The notes below the pieces were generated by a model that was not told where the DNA came from, did not search any database, and saw only the letters and a list, made by a program, of their open reading frames with translations. Made by a program: the position numbers and the translations under genes. Of a stretch of 64,000 nucleotides of DNA, positions 8,940-17,713 are shown piece after piece (within the stretch, counting starts at the first letter, position 1; every line of letters begins with the position of its first letter). Source of the DNA: Atlanticothrix silvestris CENA357 (GTDB lineage: Bacteria > Cyanobacteriota > Cyanobacteriia > Cyanobacteriales > Nostocaceae); the NCBI RefSeq assembly GCF_016056295.1, contig NZ_JAECZB010000105.1:1-64000 (forward strand), written 5' to 3'.

Positions 8940-9530
8940 ATGAATTGGAAAGGTTTTCGAGTCATGGCGTGGTTTGGACAAGCTCTATTAGCAATATTTG
9001 TCATAGCCGCAGCAGCTCAGGGGAAGTGGTCAAATGCCTTGGGTCTAGCATTTTTCCTCATAGCATCTTTTGTGTTTGTAATTCGGGATGATAAATTACC
9101 CACTTTGTTTGATTTTCTGTTTGTCTTGGCTGCATTGCTAAATGCTACTGGTTGGGTATGGAATTTATTTGGTATGCCGGGGCCTTATGATGAGATTGTT
9201 CATGCTTATACAACTTTTGCAATTACCCTAGCACTCAGTTTTTTAGTCTATAGTTCAATGTTGAATATATTTCGGAATCATACACTTTTGTATCTGGTGA
9301 CAATTACCAGTTTTGGAATTGCTATTGGTGCTTTATGGGAAGTTACGGAATGGTCTGCTGGTAAGATTCTCAATACTCAAGTAATTGAAAGTTTAAACGA
9401 TACCATTATTGATTTAATTATGGACTCTCTTGGGGCTGGATTAGCAGCTCTAATTAGCCTTTGGGCATTACGAAAGTGGACAAATCGTCATCCAGATGCA
9501 AACAATTACCAAAATGAGACATACGTTTAA
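8940..9530 (+). CDS. Small polytopic membrane protein, DUF2238/YjdF-like
   Basis: 196 residues with about six hydrophobic helices. Conserved polar residues lie inside or next to them: 'PGPYDEIVHAYTTFAI', 'ALWEVTEWSAG' and 'NDTIIDLIMDSLGAGLAAL'. The H, W-E-x-x-E-W and D-x-x-x-D-x-x-G-A pattern matches the YjdF/DUF2238 family of unknown function. It starts 55 bp after the DUF2254 gene and is followed within 35 bp by HtrA, so it probably belongs to the same transcript. Confidence 0.6.
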   Translation: MNWKGFRVMAWFGQALLAIFVIAAAAQGKWSNALGLAFFLIASFVFVIRDDKLPTLFDFLFVLAALLNATGWVWNLFGMPGPYDEIVHAYTTFAITLALSFLVYSSMLNIFRNHTLLYLVTITSFGIAIGALWEVTEWSAGKILNTQVIESLNDTIIDLIMDSLGAGLAALISLWALRKWTNRHPDANNYQNETYV

Positions 9531-9563
9531 ATTAGATAATTTTTGATACTTGAGAAGACAACT

Positions 9564-10826
9564 ATGAAGGTTAAATATATACATAATCAACAGAAATTTA
9601 CTACATCAAATTTGGTGAAATTACAAAGGCATTCAATATGGAAACAATCGACAACTTATCTGCTGTTACCTTTTATAGGAGTAGTGGTAGGGTTTTTGAG
9701 TAGCTGTTCGAGAGAGGTTAGTCTTTCACCTGTTGTTTCTCCTACAGTTGGTGAGTCACAAAATCAAAGTTCGCGCCCCTTGACACCAACTGCTGAGGAC
9801 AGCAACTTTGTAGTTGAAGTTGTGGAAAAAGTAGAACCAGCTGTAGTTCAAATTAATACATCCCGAACTGTCAGAACTGAAGTACCACAATTACCTGATG
9901 CATTAAATGACCCATTCTTTAGACGTTTTTTTGGTGAAACCTTACCAACACAGCCTCAAGAGCGAGTGGTGCGAGGTGTAGGCTCTGGTTTTATCATTGA
10001 TCCCAATGGGCGAATTCTCACCAATGCTCACGTTGTCAACAATGCAGATACGGTGACAGTATCATTTTCTGATGGTCGTACTGTTGAGGGCAAAGTGCTA
10101 GGCCAAGATTCGGTGAGCGATGTTGCAGTTGTGCAAATTCCTGGTAATAACTTACCAGCAGTAGAAATAGCAAATCCTGACTCTGCAAAACCAGGACAAT
10201 GGGCGATCGCGATCGGTAATCCTTTAGGTTTACAACAAACAGTAACAGTAGGCGTTATTAGTGCCATCAACCGTTCTTTAAATCTTTCCACTAGACCTAG
10301 TAGCTATATTCAAACCGATGCAGCAATTAATCCTGGAAATTCAGGCGGGCCACTCTTAAATGCTCGCGGTCAGGTGATAGGAGTTAACACTGCAATTATC
10401 CAAGGTGCTGAAGGTATTGGCTTTGCTATTCCTATAGATACGGCTCAACGAATTGCCCAGCAATTAATTACTCAAGGCAAAGTAGAATATCCTTATTTAG
10501 GTCTTCAGATGCTGACGCTAACACCCGAAGTCAAGGAAAGAATCAAGAATTATCCCAACAGTAACGTCCGCATTTTAGCAGACCAAGGAATTCTTGTTGT
10601 TCGCGTTATCCCTAATTCTCCTGCTGCAAGAGTCGGACTGCGCCCAGGAGATGTTATTCAAACAATCAATAATCAACCCATTACCACATCTGAAGAAGTT
10701 CAGCAGATTCTCGAAAAGAATGGCTTAAACAATAACTTACAAATCCAAGTGCTACGCAACGGACAGAACTTACAATTTACAGTAAAACCTGAACCACTGC
10801 CATCTCTAAATAATACCCAGTCTTAA
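9564..10826 (+). CDS. HtrA/HhoA-type serine endoprotease with PDZ domain
   Basis: 420 residues from ATG 9564; an in-frame TTG at 9543 is less likely. A hydrophobic segment ends in 'FLSSC' (C48), so a lipoprotein or membrane anchor in the periplasm is possible. The trypsin-like domain has H156 (TNAHVV), D186 (SVSDVAVV) and S260 (GNSGGP), a complete triad. One PDZ domain covers about 315-405 ('GILVVRVIPNSPAARVGLRPGD'). These proteases degrade misfolded envelope proteins under heat, light or osmotic stress. It closes the channel gene series and faces a convergent gene 32 bp away. Confidence 0.92.
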   Translation: MKVKYIHNQQKFTTSNLVKLQRHSIWKQSTTYLLLPFIGVVVGFLSSCSREVSLSPVVSPTVGESQNQSSRPLTPTAEDSNFVVEVVEKVEPAVVQINTSRTVRTEVPQLPDALNDPFFRRFFGETLPTQPQERVVRGVGSGFIIDPNGRILTNAHVVNNADTVTVSFSDGRTVEGKVLGQDSVSDVAVVQIPGNNLPAVEIANPDSAKPGQWAIAIGNPLGLQQTVTVGVISAINRSLNLSTRPSSYIQTDAAINPGNSGGPLLNARGQVIGVNTAIIQGAEGIGFAIPIDTAQRIAQQLITQGKVEYPYLGLQMLTLTPEVKERIKNYPNSNVRILADQGILVVRVIPNSPAARVGLRPGDVIQTINNQPITTSEEVQQILEKNGLNNNLQIQVLRNGQNLQFTVKPEPLPSLNNTQS

Positions 10827-10858
10827 GTTTGTCAGGTAGGTAATTACTATCTGACTGA

Positions 10859-11956
10859 TTAACTGTTTTCAACCGATGATTCAGACTTGCTATTTACCAC
10901 AGCTAATACTTTTTGTTCTTGATTATCTTTTTTATTTTCATGCCACTTGTTGAGTACATCCTCGACCAAAACTTCTTTGATCCAAATCTGAAAGACAATT
11001 ACTAACGGAACAGCCAGAAATACACCTAAAAAACCGAAAAAACTGCCAAAAAAGACCACTGCTACTAATGTAACTGCTGGCAAAAGAGATGCTTGGCTTT
11101 TCATCACTAAAGGCACTAGAACTAGACTCTCAATCTGCTGAATTCCAAAGTACAAAGCTATAACAGCGGCGATTTTCCAAGGTTCTTCATTTAATGCTAG
11201 CAGTGCAGGCGGAATCACACTCAAGGTTGGCCCAACATTTGGGATAAATTCTAATAATCCTGCCAAAATAGCATTAACTAATGGCAACGGTATTCCTAAA
11301 ATCAACAGTCCAATATAGCTCAATGTTGCAATGACCAGCATAGTCAGGAGCGTGCCTTTGATCCAGCCAGTTAACGAGACTGCACACTTATTGAGAATGT
11401 CATCAACTCGCCGACGATAAAAGGCAGGAAATAGCATTATAAATCCCTGCCGATAGGGCGAGGGATTGGCTAATAACATGATGGTGAGAGCTACAAAAAG
11501 CAGTAAACCTAAAATAATAGAAAGTGAGCTACTGACCAAGTTAAAAAAGTTGTTTATTAGGCGATTTAACCAATCTTGTAAACCTTGAGTTAGATACCTA
11601 AGTCCCCGAATATTTTCTAAAAGTTGATCAGGAATTACATTGTGTAACCAGTTGTTCCACGATCGCAACCGTTCTAGTCCTATAGGCATAATATTACCAA
11701 ATTGTTGCAATTGGTCAACAAGACGCGGCACAATCAGTGCAAAAAAACCGACCAAAACCACTAATAAGAGAATAATTGATATGGCAACTGCAATTCCTCG
11801 CTTAATGCGAAATCTTTGGAAAAAACTCACTAATTGATTTAGGACTGTAGCTAAAACTACGGCTGCAAATACCACCAAAAGTATTTGCTGAATTTGCCAC
11901 AAAATATAAAGAGATGTAACAAGAGCGAGAAACCCGATTAATTGTCCGAATCGCAC
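10859..11956 (-). CDS. AI-2E family transporter (PerM/YdbI type)
   Basis: 365 residues, GTG start. The N-terminus is a tight hydrophobic hairpin (about 8-40), then a third helix (59-77). A soluble amphipathic region (80-135) follows, then about five C-terminal membrane segments with the family motifs 'LPLVNAILAGLLEFIPNVGP' and 'PLVIVFQIWIKEVL'. Members have been linked to autoinducer-2 or Na+/H+ export; substrate is not predictable here. It is convergent with HtrA. Confidence 0.85.
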   Translation of the reverse strand: MRFGQLIGFLALVTSLYILWQIQQILLVVFAAVVLATVLNQLVSFFQRFRIKRGIAVAISIILLLVVLVGFFALIVPRLVDQLQQFGNIMPIGLERLRSWNNWLHNVIPDQLLENIRGLRYLTQGLQDWLNRLINNFFNLVSSSLSIILGLLLFVALTIMLLANPSPYRQGFIMLFPAFYRRRVDDILNKCAVSLTGWIKGTLLTMLVIATLSYIGLLILGIPLPLVNAILAGLLEFIPNVGPTLSVIPPALLALNEEPWKIAAVIALYFGIQQIESLVLVPLVMKSQASLLPAVTLVAVVFFGSFFGFLGVFLAVPLVIVFQIWIKEVLVEDVLNKWHENKKDNQEQKVLAVVNSKSESSVENS

Positions 11957-12154
11957 AAGCAGCCCCCAGTTTTTGTTATTTACAGCTATTCTTCTGAGTT
12001 TAATTACTTCAAAATAGCTGTATCACTACATTTAAAAAGCCACTAAAAGACTGATTTTTCAAGACTAACAATATATCCATCTTGCGACAGAATTTAGGTG
12101 TTTTATAAGAGACTAATCTGAAATAAGCAACCCTTGAAGGCTGTACTCATAAAA

Positions 12155-12317
12155 ATGCAAAAACCACGCCCCAGTAATATGTTGATACGTGCCCTTTGTA
12201 TTGATTTTTGTCAGTTTAGCTATCTTTGTGATTGGCTCAATATTCTTTAACTTGAGCAAACAATTTCAAGAAAGCCCTGAAAGTATTGAAGAGCCTGAAC
12301 AAGGATTATTGAAATAA
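12155..12317 (+). pseudogene. Single-membrane-span small protein, apparently frameshifted
   Basis: ATG 12155 begins MQKPRPSNMLI, but this frame then degenerates. The next frame, open from GTG 12189, encodes 42 residues: a hydrophobic helix (VPFVLIFVSLAIFVIGSIFF) then an acidic tail, stopping at TAA 12315. Removing one base at 12188 joins both halves into a coherent 53-residue protein with a basic N-terminus, one membrane helix and a charged tail. Either a real one-base insertion inactivated the gene, the sequence has an error, or translation starts at GTG 12189. Too short for most gene finders. Function unknown. Confidence 0.5.
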
Positions 12318-12378
12318 TACAGTAGGAACCTCAGCAGCTAAGACTTATCTAAAGTAGTAGGGTTGGTAAATTTGCATC

Positions 12379-14394
12379 ATGTATAAACCGATTAAGTTTA
12401 TTTGTTGGGTATTGATAGGCATCCTATTTTTTTCAATGTCCGGTTTGTTTAGTTTGGCTAGAGATGTACCCCAATTCCCGCTTTCAGAACCTCAACAGCA
12501 GCAACCAACTGAGCCAAAGCAGCCTGTAATAACATCTCCGACTGCACCGGGATTAAGTAATCCCCAAGAATTTGAAGGCTTTGTAGACAAAATTATCAAT
12601 GAAGAAATATCAAAGTCTCATGTTCCTGGCGCAGCCATTTCTGTGGTTAAAGATGGGAAACTATTTTTTGCTAAGGGCTATGGTTATGCGAATGTAGAAA
12701 AAAATATACCAGTTGTCATAGATAAAACTTTGTTTCGCGTAGCTTCTCTTTCCAAGTTATTTACAGCTACAGCAGCAATGCAGTTGTATGAACAAAAAAA
12801 GCTTGATTTGGATGCTGATATTAATAAATATCTCACCAGTTTCCAATTAGAAAACCCTTATCCTGAACCAGCTAAAGTTGCTCAGTTGATGACACACACT
12901 GACGGTACGACAAAGCGAAGAATTGGTCTTGCAGCTCGTACCGCAGCAGAAATGCAGCCATTGGGAGATTATCTAAGTAAGTATATGCCACCCGTTGTCT
13001 GGCAGCCCGGTAAACTCTACAGCTATTCCAGCCATAGCACAGCTTTATTAGGATACTTGGTAGAAAAAGTTTCCGGTATTCCTTTTGTTGAATACATTAA
13101 TAAAAATATTTTGCAGCCATTGCAGATGGGCCGGAGTACATTTCTTCAGCCACCTCCACCGCCTTTAGCTGATAATTTAGCTTTAGGTTATCAGTATCAA
13201 AATGGTAAGTTCAAAGCTGTTCCATATCTATATTTGAATATCGCTCCAGCTGCGTCTATGAGTACGACAGCTACAGATATGGCTAATTTTATGATTGCTC
13301 ATTTACAATACGGTCGCTACGAAAACGCCCGCATTTTGGAAGAAGATACTGTGCGACTGATGCATAAGCAGCATTTCACCCATCATCCTAAATTGCCAGG
13401 TACTGGTTACAGTTTTCGTGAACGTTTAGAAAATAATATTCGGCTGATTGGACATTTGGGAAGTTTACGGGGCTATTCTAGCTCCCTTACTTTAATGCCT
13501 GAGCAAAATATTGGCATTTTTATTGCCACTAATAGCTTTAGTGGGGTGGCTGGGAAATTACTAACTCAGTTTCTAGACCGCTATTTTCCCGTTACCAATA
13601 AATCCACACCTGTTAAACCTCTTGCTCTGACAAAGGAACAACTTAATCGCTTAACTGGTACTTACCGAGATTTGGAGTATCCCCGCGACACTTTTGCTAA
13701 CGTAACTGCACCGTTTAAACATATTAATATCAAAAAAGGCGAAAACGGTACTTTGACGATTAGTACCCCTGGTTTGTTCTTTTTGGGACATACTCCAAAG
13801 CACACATTAGTTCCTGTGGAACCACTGTTATTTAAGCGACTTGAGGATGATGCGTTTACCGCTTTTGGGGAAGACAGCAGGGGGAATATTGTATTTGTCT
13901 TTAATCCACTGTGGTCTAAGATAGGAGCTTATGAGCGGATATCGTGGTATGAAACTATTTGGCTACAGTTAGGAATTATTGGTTTTTGTACAATTGTTTT
14001 TCTGTCAGCCTCTATTGTTGGTTTGATACGCCCTCTAATACGTCGCTTCAGAGGAAAGCGTTTTATAGTTGAGCAGAAGTTTAGCAGTGCTTGGGTAATA
14101 GCTGGTATTGTTGGTACTCTCAATTTAGTATTTTTGATTGGCTTGCCTTTGTCGCTGTGGCTTATAGGTGTATGGAAACTTGTGTATGGTGTACCTGGCA
14201 TTGTAGTAGCATTATTTTGCCTACCATTGATAACTACCGTTCTAGCACTTGTACTAACTTTGTTTACTGGATTAGCTTGGGTAAATAATAGCTGGTCTTT
14301 TATTGAGCGATCGCACTACTCTTTAATTACTCTAGCCGCCCTAGTTTTTATTCCCTTGTTAGCTTACTGGAATTTGTTGGGCTTTCAATTTTAA
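12379..14394 (+). CDS. Class C beta-lactamase-fold serine hydrolase with membrane C-terminus
   Basis: 671 residues. A signal peptide (about 8-27) is followed by a Pro/Gln-rich linker, then the serine beta-lactamase/DD-peptidase domain with S123-L-S-K126 and a Y-S-S tyrosine motif in 'YSYSSHSTALLGYL'. The third motif is H-x-G-like (GHLGSLRGY). A beta-rich middle domain (about 420-520) leads to four hydrophobic helices (about 535-560, 575-600, 605-630, 645-668). These proteins are usually periplasmic peptidases or esterases; beta-lactam hydrolysis should not be assumed. Upstream (11957-12378) lies only the small frameshifted ORF. Confidence 0.85.
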   Translation: MYKPIKFICWVLIGILFFSMSGLFSLARDVPQFPLSEPQQQQPTEPKQPVITSPTAPGLSNPQEFEGFVDKIINEEISKSHVPGAAISVVKDGKLFFAKGYGYANVEKNIPVVIDKTLFRVASLSKLFTATAAMQLYEQKKLDLDADINKYLTSFQLENPYPEPAKVAQLMTHTDGTTKRRIGLAARTAAEMQPLGDYLSKYMPPVVWQPGKLYSYSSHSTALLGYLVEKVSGIPFVEYINKNILQPLQMGRSTFLQPPPPPLADNLALGYQYQNGKFKAVPYLYLNIAPAASMSTTATDMANFMIAHLQYGRYENARILEEDTVRLMHKQHFTHHPKLPGTGYSFRERLENNIRLIGHLGSLRGYSSSLTLMPEQNIGIFIATNSFSGVAGKLLTQFLDRYFPVTNKSTPVKPLALTKEQLNRLTGTYRDLEYPRDTFANVTAPFKHINIKKGENGTLTISTPGLFFLGHTPKHTLVPVEPLLFKRLEDDAFTAFGEDSRGNIVFVFNPLWSKIGAYERISWYETIWLQLGIIGFCTIVFLSASIVGLIRPLIRRFRGKRFIVEQKFSSAWVIAGIVGTLNLVFLIGLPLSLWLIGVWKLVYGVPGIVVALFCLPLITTVLALVLTLFTGLAWVNNSWSFIERSHYSLITLAALVFIPLLAYWNLLGFQF

Positions 14395-14408
14395 ATCTTT
14401 ATCAGATT

Positions 14409-16262
14409 TTAAATGGTTGCTCTATTTACGCCGTGGTGTACTAGACGGTTCAAAACGCGAGTAGCTAGTTTGGAACCCACAATAGGTTTGCTCACACAAT
14501 CATCAGCACCGATCGCAAATATTCGCTCAACAATATCTGCTTCTAAATTATCAACAACAAACAGTACTGGTAAGAATTTCCAGTAAGGATCATTACGTAC
14601 TATTTGACAAAGTTCAATGCCATTGATATGAGGCATCTCCGCATCTAAAATTAGCAAATCTGGGGAAAATTCTGTCAGAGTATCCCAAAAATAGCGTGGA
14701 TCTTTAAGAGTTTTTAGAGTAAGCCCTAAAGCTTCTAGAGATTGTTTTATAAAAGTTAAAATCAGTGGGTCATCGTCTACAACCATGATTCTCGCTTTAG
14801 TAATACGAGTTTGCTGTAAAATTTGACTCACTGCCTCCAAAATTTCGTTAGGAGGCATGGATTTTTGCAAAAAAGCACGACCGCCAGATCGTGCAACCTC
14901 AAGGCGTAGGCGAAGCCCGCCGCAGGCATCGCTAAAATTATTTTGTTCTGTAAAAACTAACACAGGTATCTGTGGCGTTGGCGTTTTGCCCACCGTAGGC
15001 GATCGCTGGGATAATTCTCTTATTAATTTCAAGCTATCTTTCTCAAGATCAATATCAAGTAGCACCACATCGGGATTTAAAGATGGGATTATTCTTCTAG
15101 CGGCGGTGAGATTAGTCTCAATTTTAACTTGTATCTCTTGATTTTCAGCTTCTTTTACCAATTCCTCAACTATTTGGCGATCGTTGCTAATTATTAATAG
15201 TAGATTTTGGGTTTGTTCAACTGGGCTTTTTCCTAGCTCTCGTTGCAACTCTATCAAAAGCTTATCTAAATAAAAACATTTAGCTTTGTTAATAAATTTT
15301 TTAGTCTGAAATAAATCTTCTATCTCATTGGCTAATAACGAACCTTTTGGAAAGCCAAAACTACCCAATGAACCAGCTAGCTTGTGAGCTTCTTGCTCTG
15401 CTTTTTGCCGCAGTTGAGTATCAAGTTTACCTTTTCTTAAAGCATCAGCTGCTAGTTTCAATACTGCAATGCGCGAACCAACCTTAGCTTTGAAATTTTC
15501 TCGCTCTTGAGCAATGGCTGTTAGTAGAATTTGCTGTTGATTTAAATCTATTTCTGGTTCATGTGGAGAACAACTTTTCTCATGAGATAGAGCTTTTAAA
15601 CGATAACCCATTCCGTAAACAGTCTCTATAAAATCGTAGTTAGCACCTGCTGCTTTTAGCTTCTGCCGTAAACTTTTGATATGAGATTTAATCGTATTCT
15701 CTTCAGGTGGATCTTTTTCAGCGCTCCAAAGTTGATCTACAATTGCGCCCCGGCTAAAGATGCGCTGATTGTTGCGTAAAAAAAGGTCTAAAAGACTAAA
15801 TTCTTTTGCTGTTAAGTGTAGTGCAATGTCTGCATAAGTTACCTCACAAGTACTAGGGTCAAGACGTAAGCTTCCCCATTCCAAAACTGGAGGTAAAGAA
15901 ACATTTCCCCGACGTAGTAAAGCACGAATCCGAGCTGATAACTCTTGAAAATCAAATGGTTTGACTACATAATCATCTGCTCCGGAATCTAAACCCATAA
16001 TTTTATCGGTTCTAGTATCTTTTGTCGTTAAAAGCAGAATCAGCATTTGATAACCTGACTGGCGTAATTGCCGACAAAGACTTATACCATCGAGTTTTGG
16101 CAGAATCACATCTAGCAAAATCAGGTCATAGTTACAAACACTTATCAATTCCCAACCAACTTCACCGTCAGCAGCAATATCAACCACATAATTTTGTTTT
16201 GTAAGAGCTGTTGCTACAGCTTGAGCAAGCAAATCATCGTCTTCAACTAACAGAATTCTCAT
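14409..16262 (-). CDS. Multi-domain response regulator: REC, OmpR-type wHTH, Hpt, REC, REC
   Basis: 617 residues from ATG 16262; an upstream in-frame TTG (16286) is unlikely because MRILLVEDDD is the canonical REC start. Order: REC 1-118 with phosphoacceptor in 'LILLDVILPKLDG'; winged helix about 125-225 ('GMGYRLK'); Hpt about 245-335 with the histidine in 'EAHKLAGSLGSFGF'; a degenerate REC 355-480; and a final REC 490-612 ('LILDAEMPHINGIELC'). This lets one protein receive, relay and act on a phosphorelay through DNA binding. The second REC carries a repeat-derived insertion at about 14878-14945. A kinase gene lies 1.5 kb away on the same strand. Confidence 0.88.
   Translation of the reverse strand: MRILLVEDDDLLAQAVATALTKQNYVVDIAADGEVGWELISVCNYDLILLDVILPKLDGISLCRQLRQSGYQMLILLLTTKDTRTDKIMGLDSGADDYVVKPFDFQELSARIRALLRRGNVSLPPVLEWGSLRLDPSTCEVTYADIALHLTAKEFSLLDLFLRNNQRIFSRGAIVDQLWSAEKDPPEENTIKSHIKSLRQKLKAAGANYDFIETVYGMGYRLKALSHEKSCSPHEPEIDLNQQQILLTAIAQERENFKAKVGSRIAVLKLAADALRKGKLDTQLRQKAEQEAHKLAGSLGSFGFPKGSLLANEIEDLFQTKKFINKAKCFYLDKLLIELQRELGKSPVEQTQNLLLIISNDRQIVEELVKEAENQEIQVKIETNLTAARRIIPSLNPDVVLLDIDLEKDSLKLIRELSQRSPTVGKTPTPQIPVLVFTEQNNFSDACGGLRLRLEVARSGGRAFLQKSMPPNEILEAVSQILQQTRITKARIMVVDDDPLILTFIKQSLEALGLTLKTLKDPRYFWDTLTEFSPDLLILDAEMPHINGIELCQIVRNDPYWKFLPVLFVVDNLEADIVERIFAIGADDCVSKPIVGSKLATRVLNRLVHHGVNRATI
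14904..14932. repeat. Dispersed repeat embedded in coding sequence
   Basis: The stretch gcgtaggcgaagcccgccg followed by caggcatcgc is a repeat type commonly found between genes in Nostoc genomes. Here it lies inside the second REC domain and is read in frame as an Arg/Gly/Leu-rich insert after 'FSDA'. Reading frame is preserved. Confidence 0.5.
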
Positions 16263-16869
16263 GAAAATGTTTGCTTGTAGAAGCAACCTTGAGCGCTGTA
16301 ATCAAATTTCTATAACTATTTAGGTTATGCCCTTTTCGGTTTTAGACGACATCTATCAAAGGCAAGGTTTAGGCACCAGATTCGCTCTGTCAACTTATCT
16401 TGACAAAACCCCGTGCTTGGGGTTGTTACAAGCTAGGACAGTAGAATACCCCATAGTAATGTAGCATTATCAAAGCCATACTGTTACAGACTAGAGTGAG
16501 AACATGATGAACTTGTGATGACTGAGCAACTAAGTAGTCTGACAGAATTAATTACACAATGTCATTGCGAATGGAGCTTTCGCAATAACAGTAAATATTT
16601 TGGTTCATCTATAGGACTCATATTTGATTTCTGAACAAAACTCAGTACACTTTTATTCCCTATTCCTTGCCTAGGCAAATGATTTCAGGAATCAAAGCAG
16701 ATTCCTATAGTTACGACTACCTACGATATGATTACGCCGAACGTCGTTTGACTAACAGTCGCACCAATAATACGCCATCGATTTTGTTAGGGTAACGTCT
16801 GTGCAAAGTCAGCAACGCCAAAAAAAACATCTGTCGCAATCATTTTCCAAATGGGTATTAGAGTCTTTT
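16263..16869. other. Long gene-poor interval with short hairpins
   Basis: No convincing gene. A short hairpin (aacccc / ggggtt, about 16409-16426) and an imperfect repeat around 16687-16712 (caggaatc / gattcct) are present. It probably contains the 3' region of the beta-barrel-like gene and the promoter of the multi-REC regulator. Confidence 0.3.
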
Positions 16870-17496
16870 TTACAACCCAGTAAAGTTATAACCTACTCCG
16901 ATCATCAATCCTACATCTGTTTCATCTAAAAACGCCGCATTCACTCCTGCTGTTGCCGTGAGGTTAGTATTTAAAGGAACATCTACGCCACCAGATAAAA
17001 GCAAGCCAACATCTGCATCATCACTAGTTTCAATCGCTACGCCAGCTCCAACGTATGGTGCTACAGCGAATGTATCTTCAAAAGCTTCTGCTGTCCGAAA
17101 ATTAAAGTCATAAGTGAGAGGAACCAGAATAATGGGGTCGTCCTCAATCGCCACAGATGGTCGTACAGATAAGGTACGTGTCAGCCCAATTTTGCTAATT
17201 GCCATAAAGCTGCCTTCACCTAAAGCTGAATCACCACCTAAACCAATGTTGCCAGCAACTCCAATGTAGCTGGAGCCACCACGGGTAGTTCGACCTGGGT
17301 CAACATCTACTTGCGCCACTTCAGTAGAAGTTTCAGAAGCAGGTTGTGTTGACTGAGGAACCAAATCGGCTGCTGTTGTTGAAATTTTACCGGGAGTCGA
17401 TACAGTTTGCGCTTGAGCAGATAATCCACTTCCAAGCATTGTGATTGTGGAGGAAATAAACAACGCGGAAAATCGCTGTAACCATGTACTATTCAT
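16870..17496 (-). CDS. Exported beta-barrel-like protein
   Basis: 208 residues from ATG 17496 (MNSTWLQRF), chosen because a clean Sec signal peptide ending in 'LSAQA-QT' follows; the longer frame starting at 17538 adds a non-signal extension. After a Thr/Ser-rich linker (30-70), alternating short beta strands rich in Gly run to the end ('YIGVAGNIGLGG', 'VAPYVGAGVAIET', 'VGLMIGVGYNFTGL'). This fits a small eight-stranded outer-membrane barrel or surface protein, as in the OmpA/OmpX-like outer-membrane beta-barrel group. The last residue is Leu, not Phe. No specific function is assigned. Confidence 0.65.
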   Translation of the reverse strand: MNSTWLQRFSALFISSTITMLGSGLSAQAQTVSTPGKISTTAADLVPQSTQPASETSTEVAQVDVDPGRTTRGGSSYIGVAGNIGLGGDSALGEGSFMAISKIGLTRTLSVRPSVAIEDDPIILVPLTYDFNFRTAEAFEDTFAVAPYVGAGVAIETSDDADVGLLLSGGVDVPLNTNLTATAGVNAAFLDETDVGLMIGVGYNFTGL

Positions 17497-17599
17497 TTTT
17501 CCAATTTCCAAATAATTTTGTATGAAGAAATCAGGCATCGAAAAGCAATCTAATATGCAACCAAATTGCTGTTACTTTCCTAACTGATTCAAGCTGAAC

Positions 17600-17660
17600 T
17601 CAGGCAACTTCATTAACTGCATGGATAACACCATTTTTTGCCTGAATTACACTTTTGAAG
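17600..17660 (-). pseudogene. Possible 3' scrap of a fasciclin-domain gene
   Basis: The reverse strand ends with VIQAKNGVIHAVNEVA followed by TGA (17600-17602). This resembles the terminal strand of fasciclin domains; the intact protein at 57.6 kb ends [16 protein letters not shown]. Upstream in this frame nothing else recognisable is seen. The match is only about 12 residues, so it may be fortuitous. Confidence 0.35.
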
Positions 17661-17713
17661 TTATCTTGGAAAAGTGGAAAACTTGTGGATATGAACAATG
17701 TTTTCAAAATTGC

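Noticed and set aside
12379-14394. Calling the serine hydrolase a beta-lactamase resistance gene
   Set aside because: The fold and S-x-x-K fit, but most cyanobacterial members with membrane C-termini are peptidases or esterases of unknown substrate; resistance cannot be inferred.
16518-16634. 38-codon plus-strand frame starting MTEQLSSLTELIT
   Set aside because: Helical-looking opening, but the rest has no pattern and there is no homology I can name.
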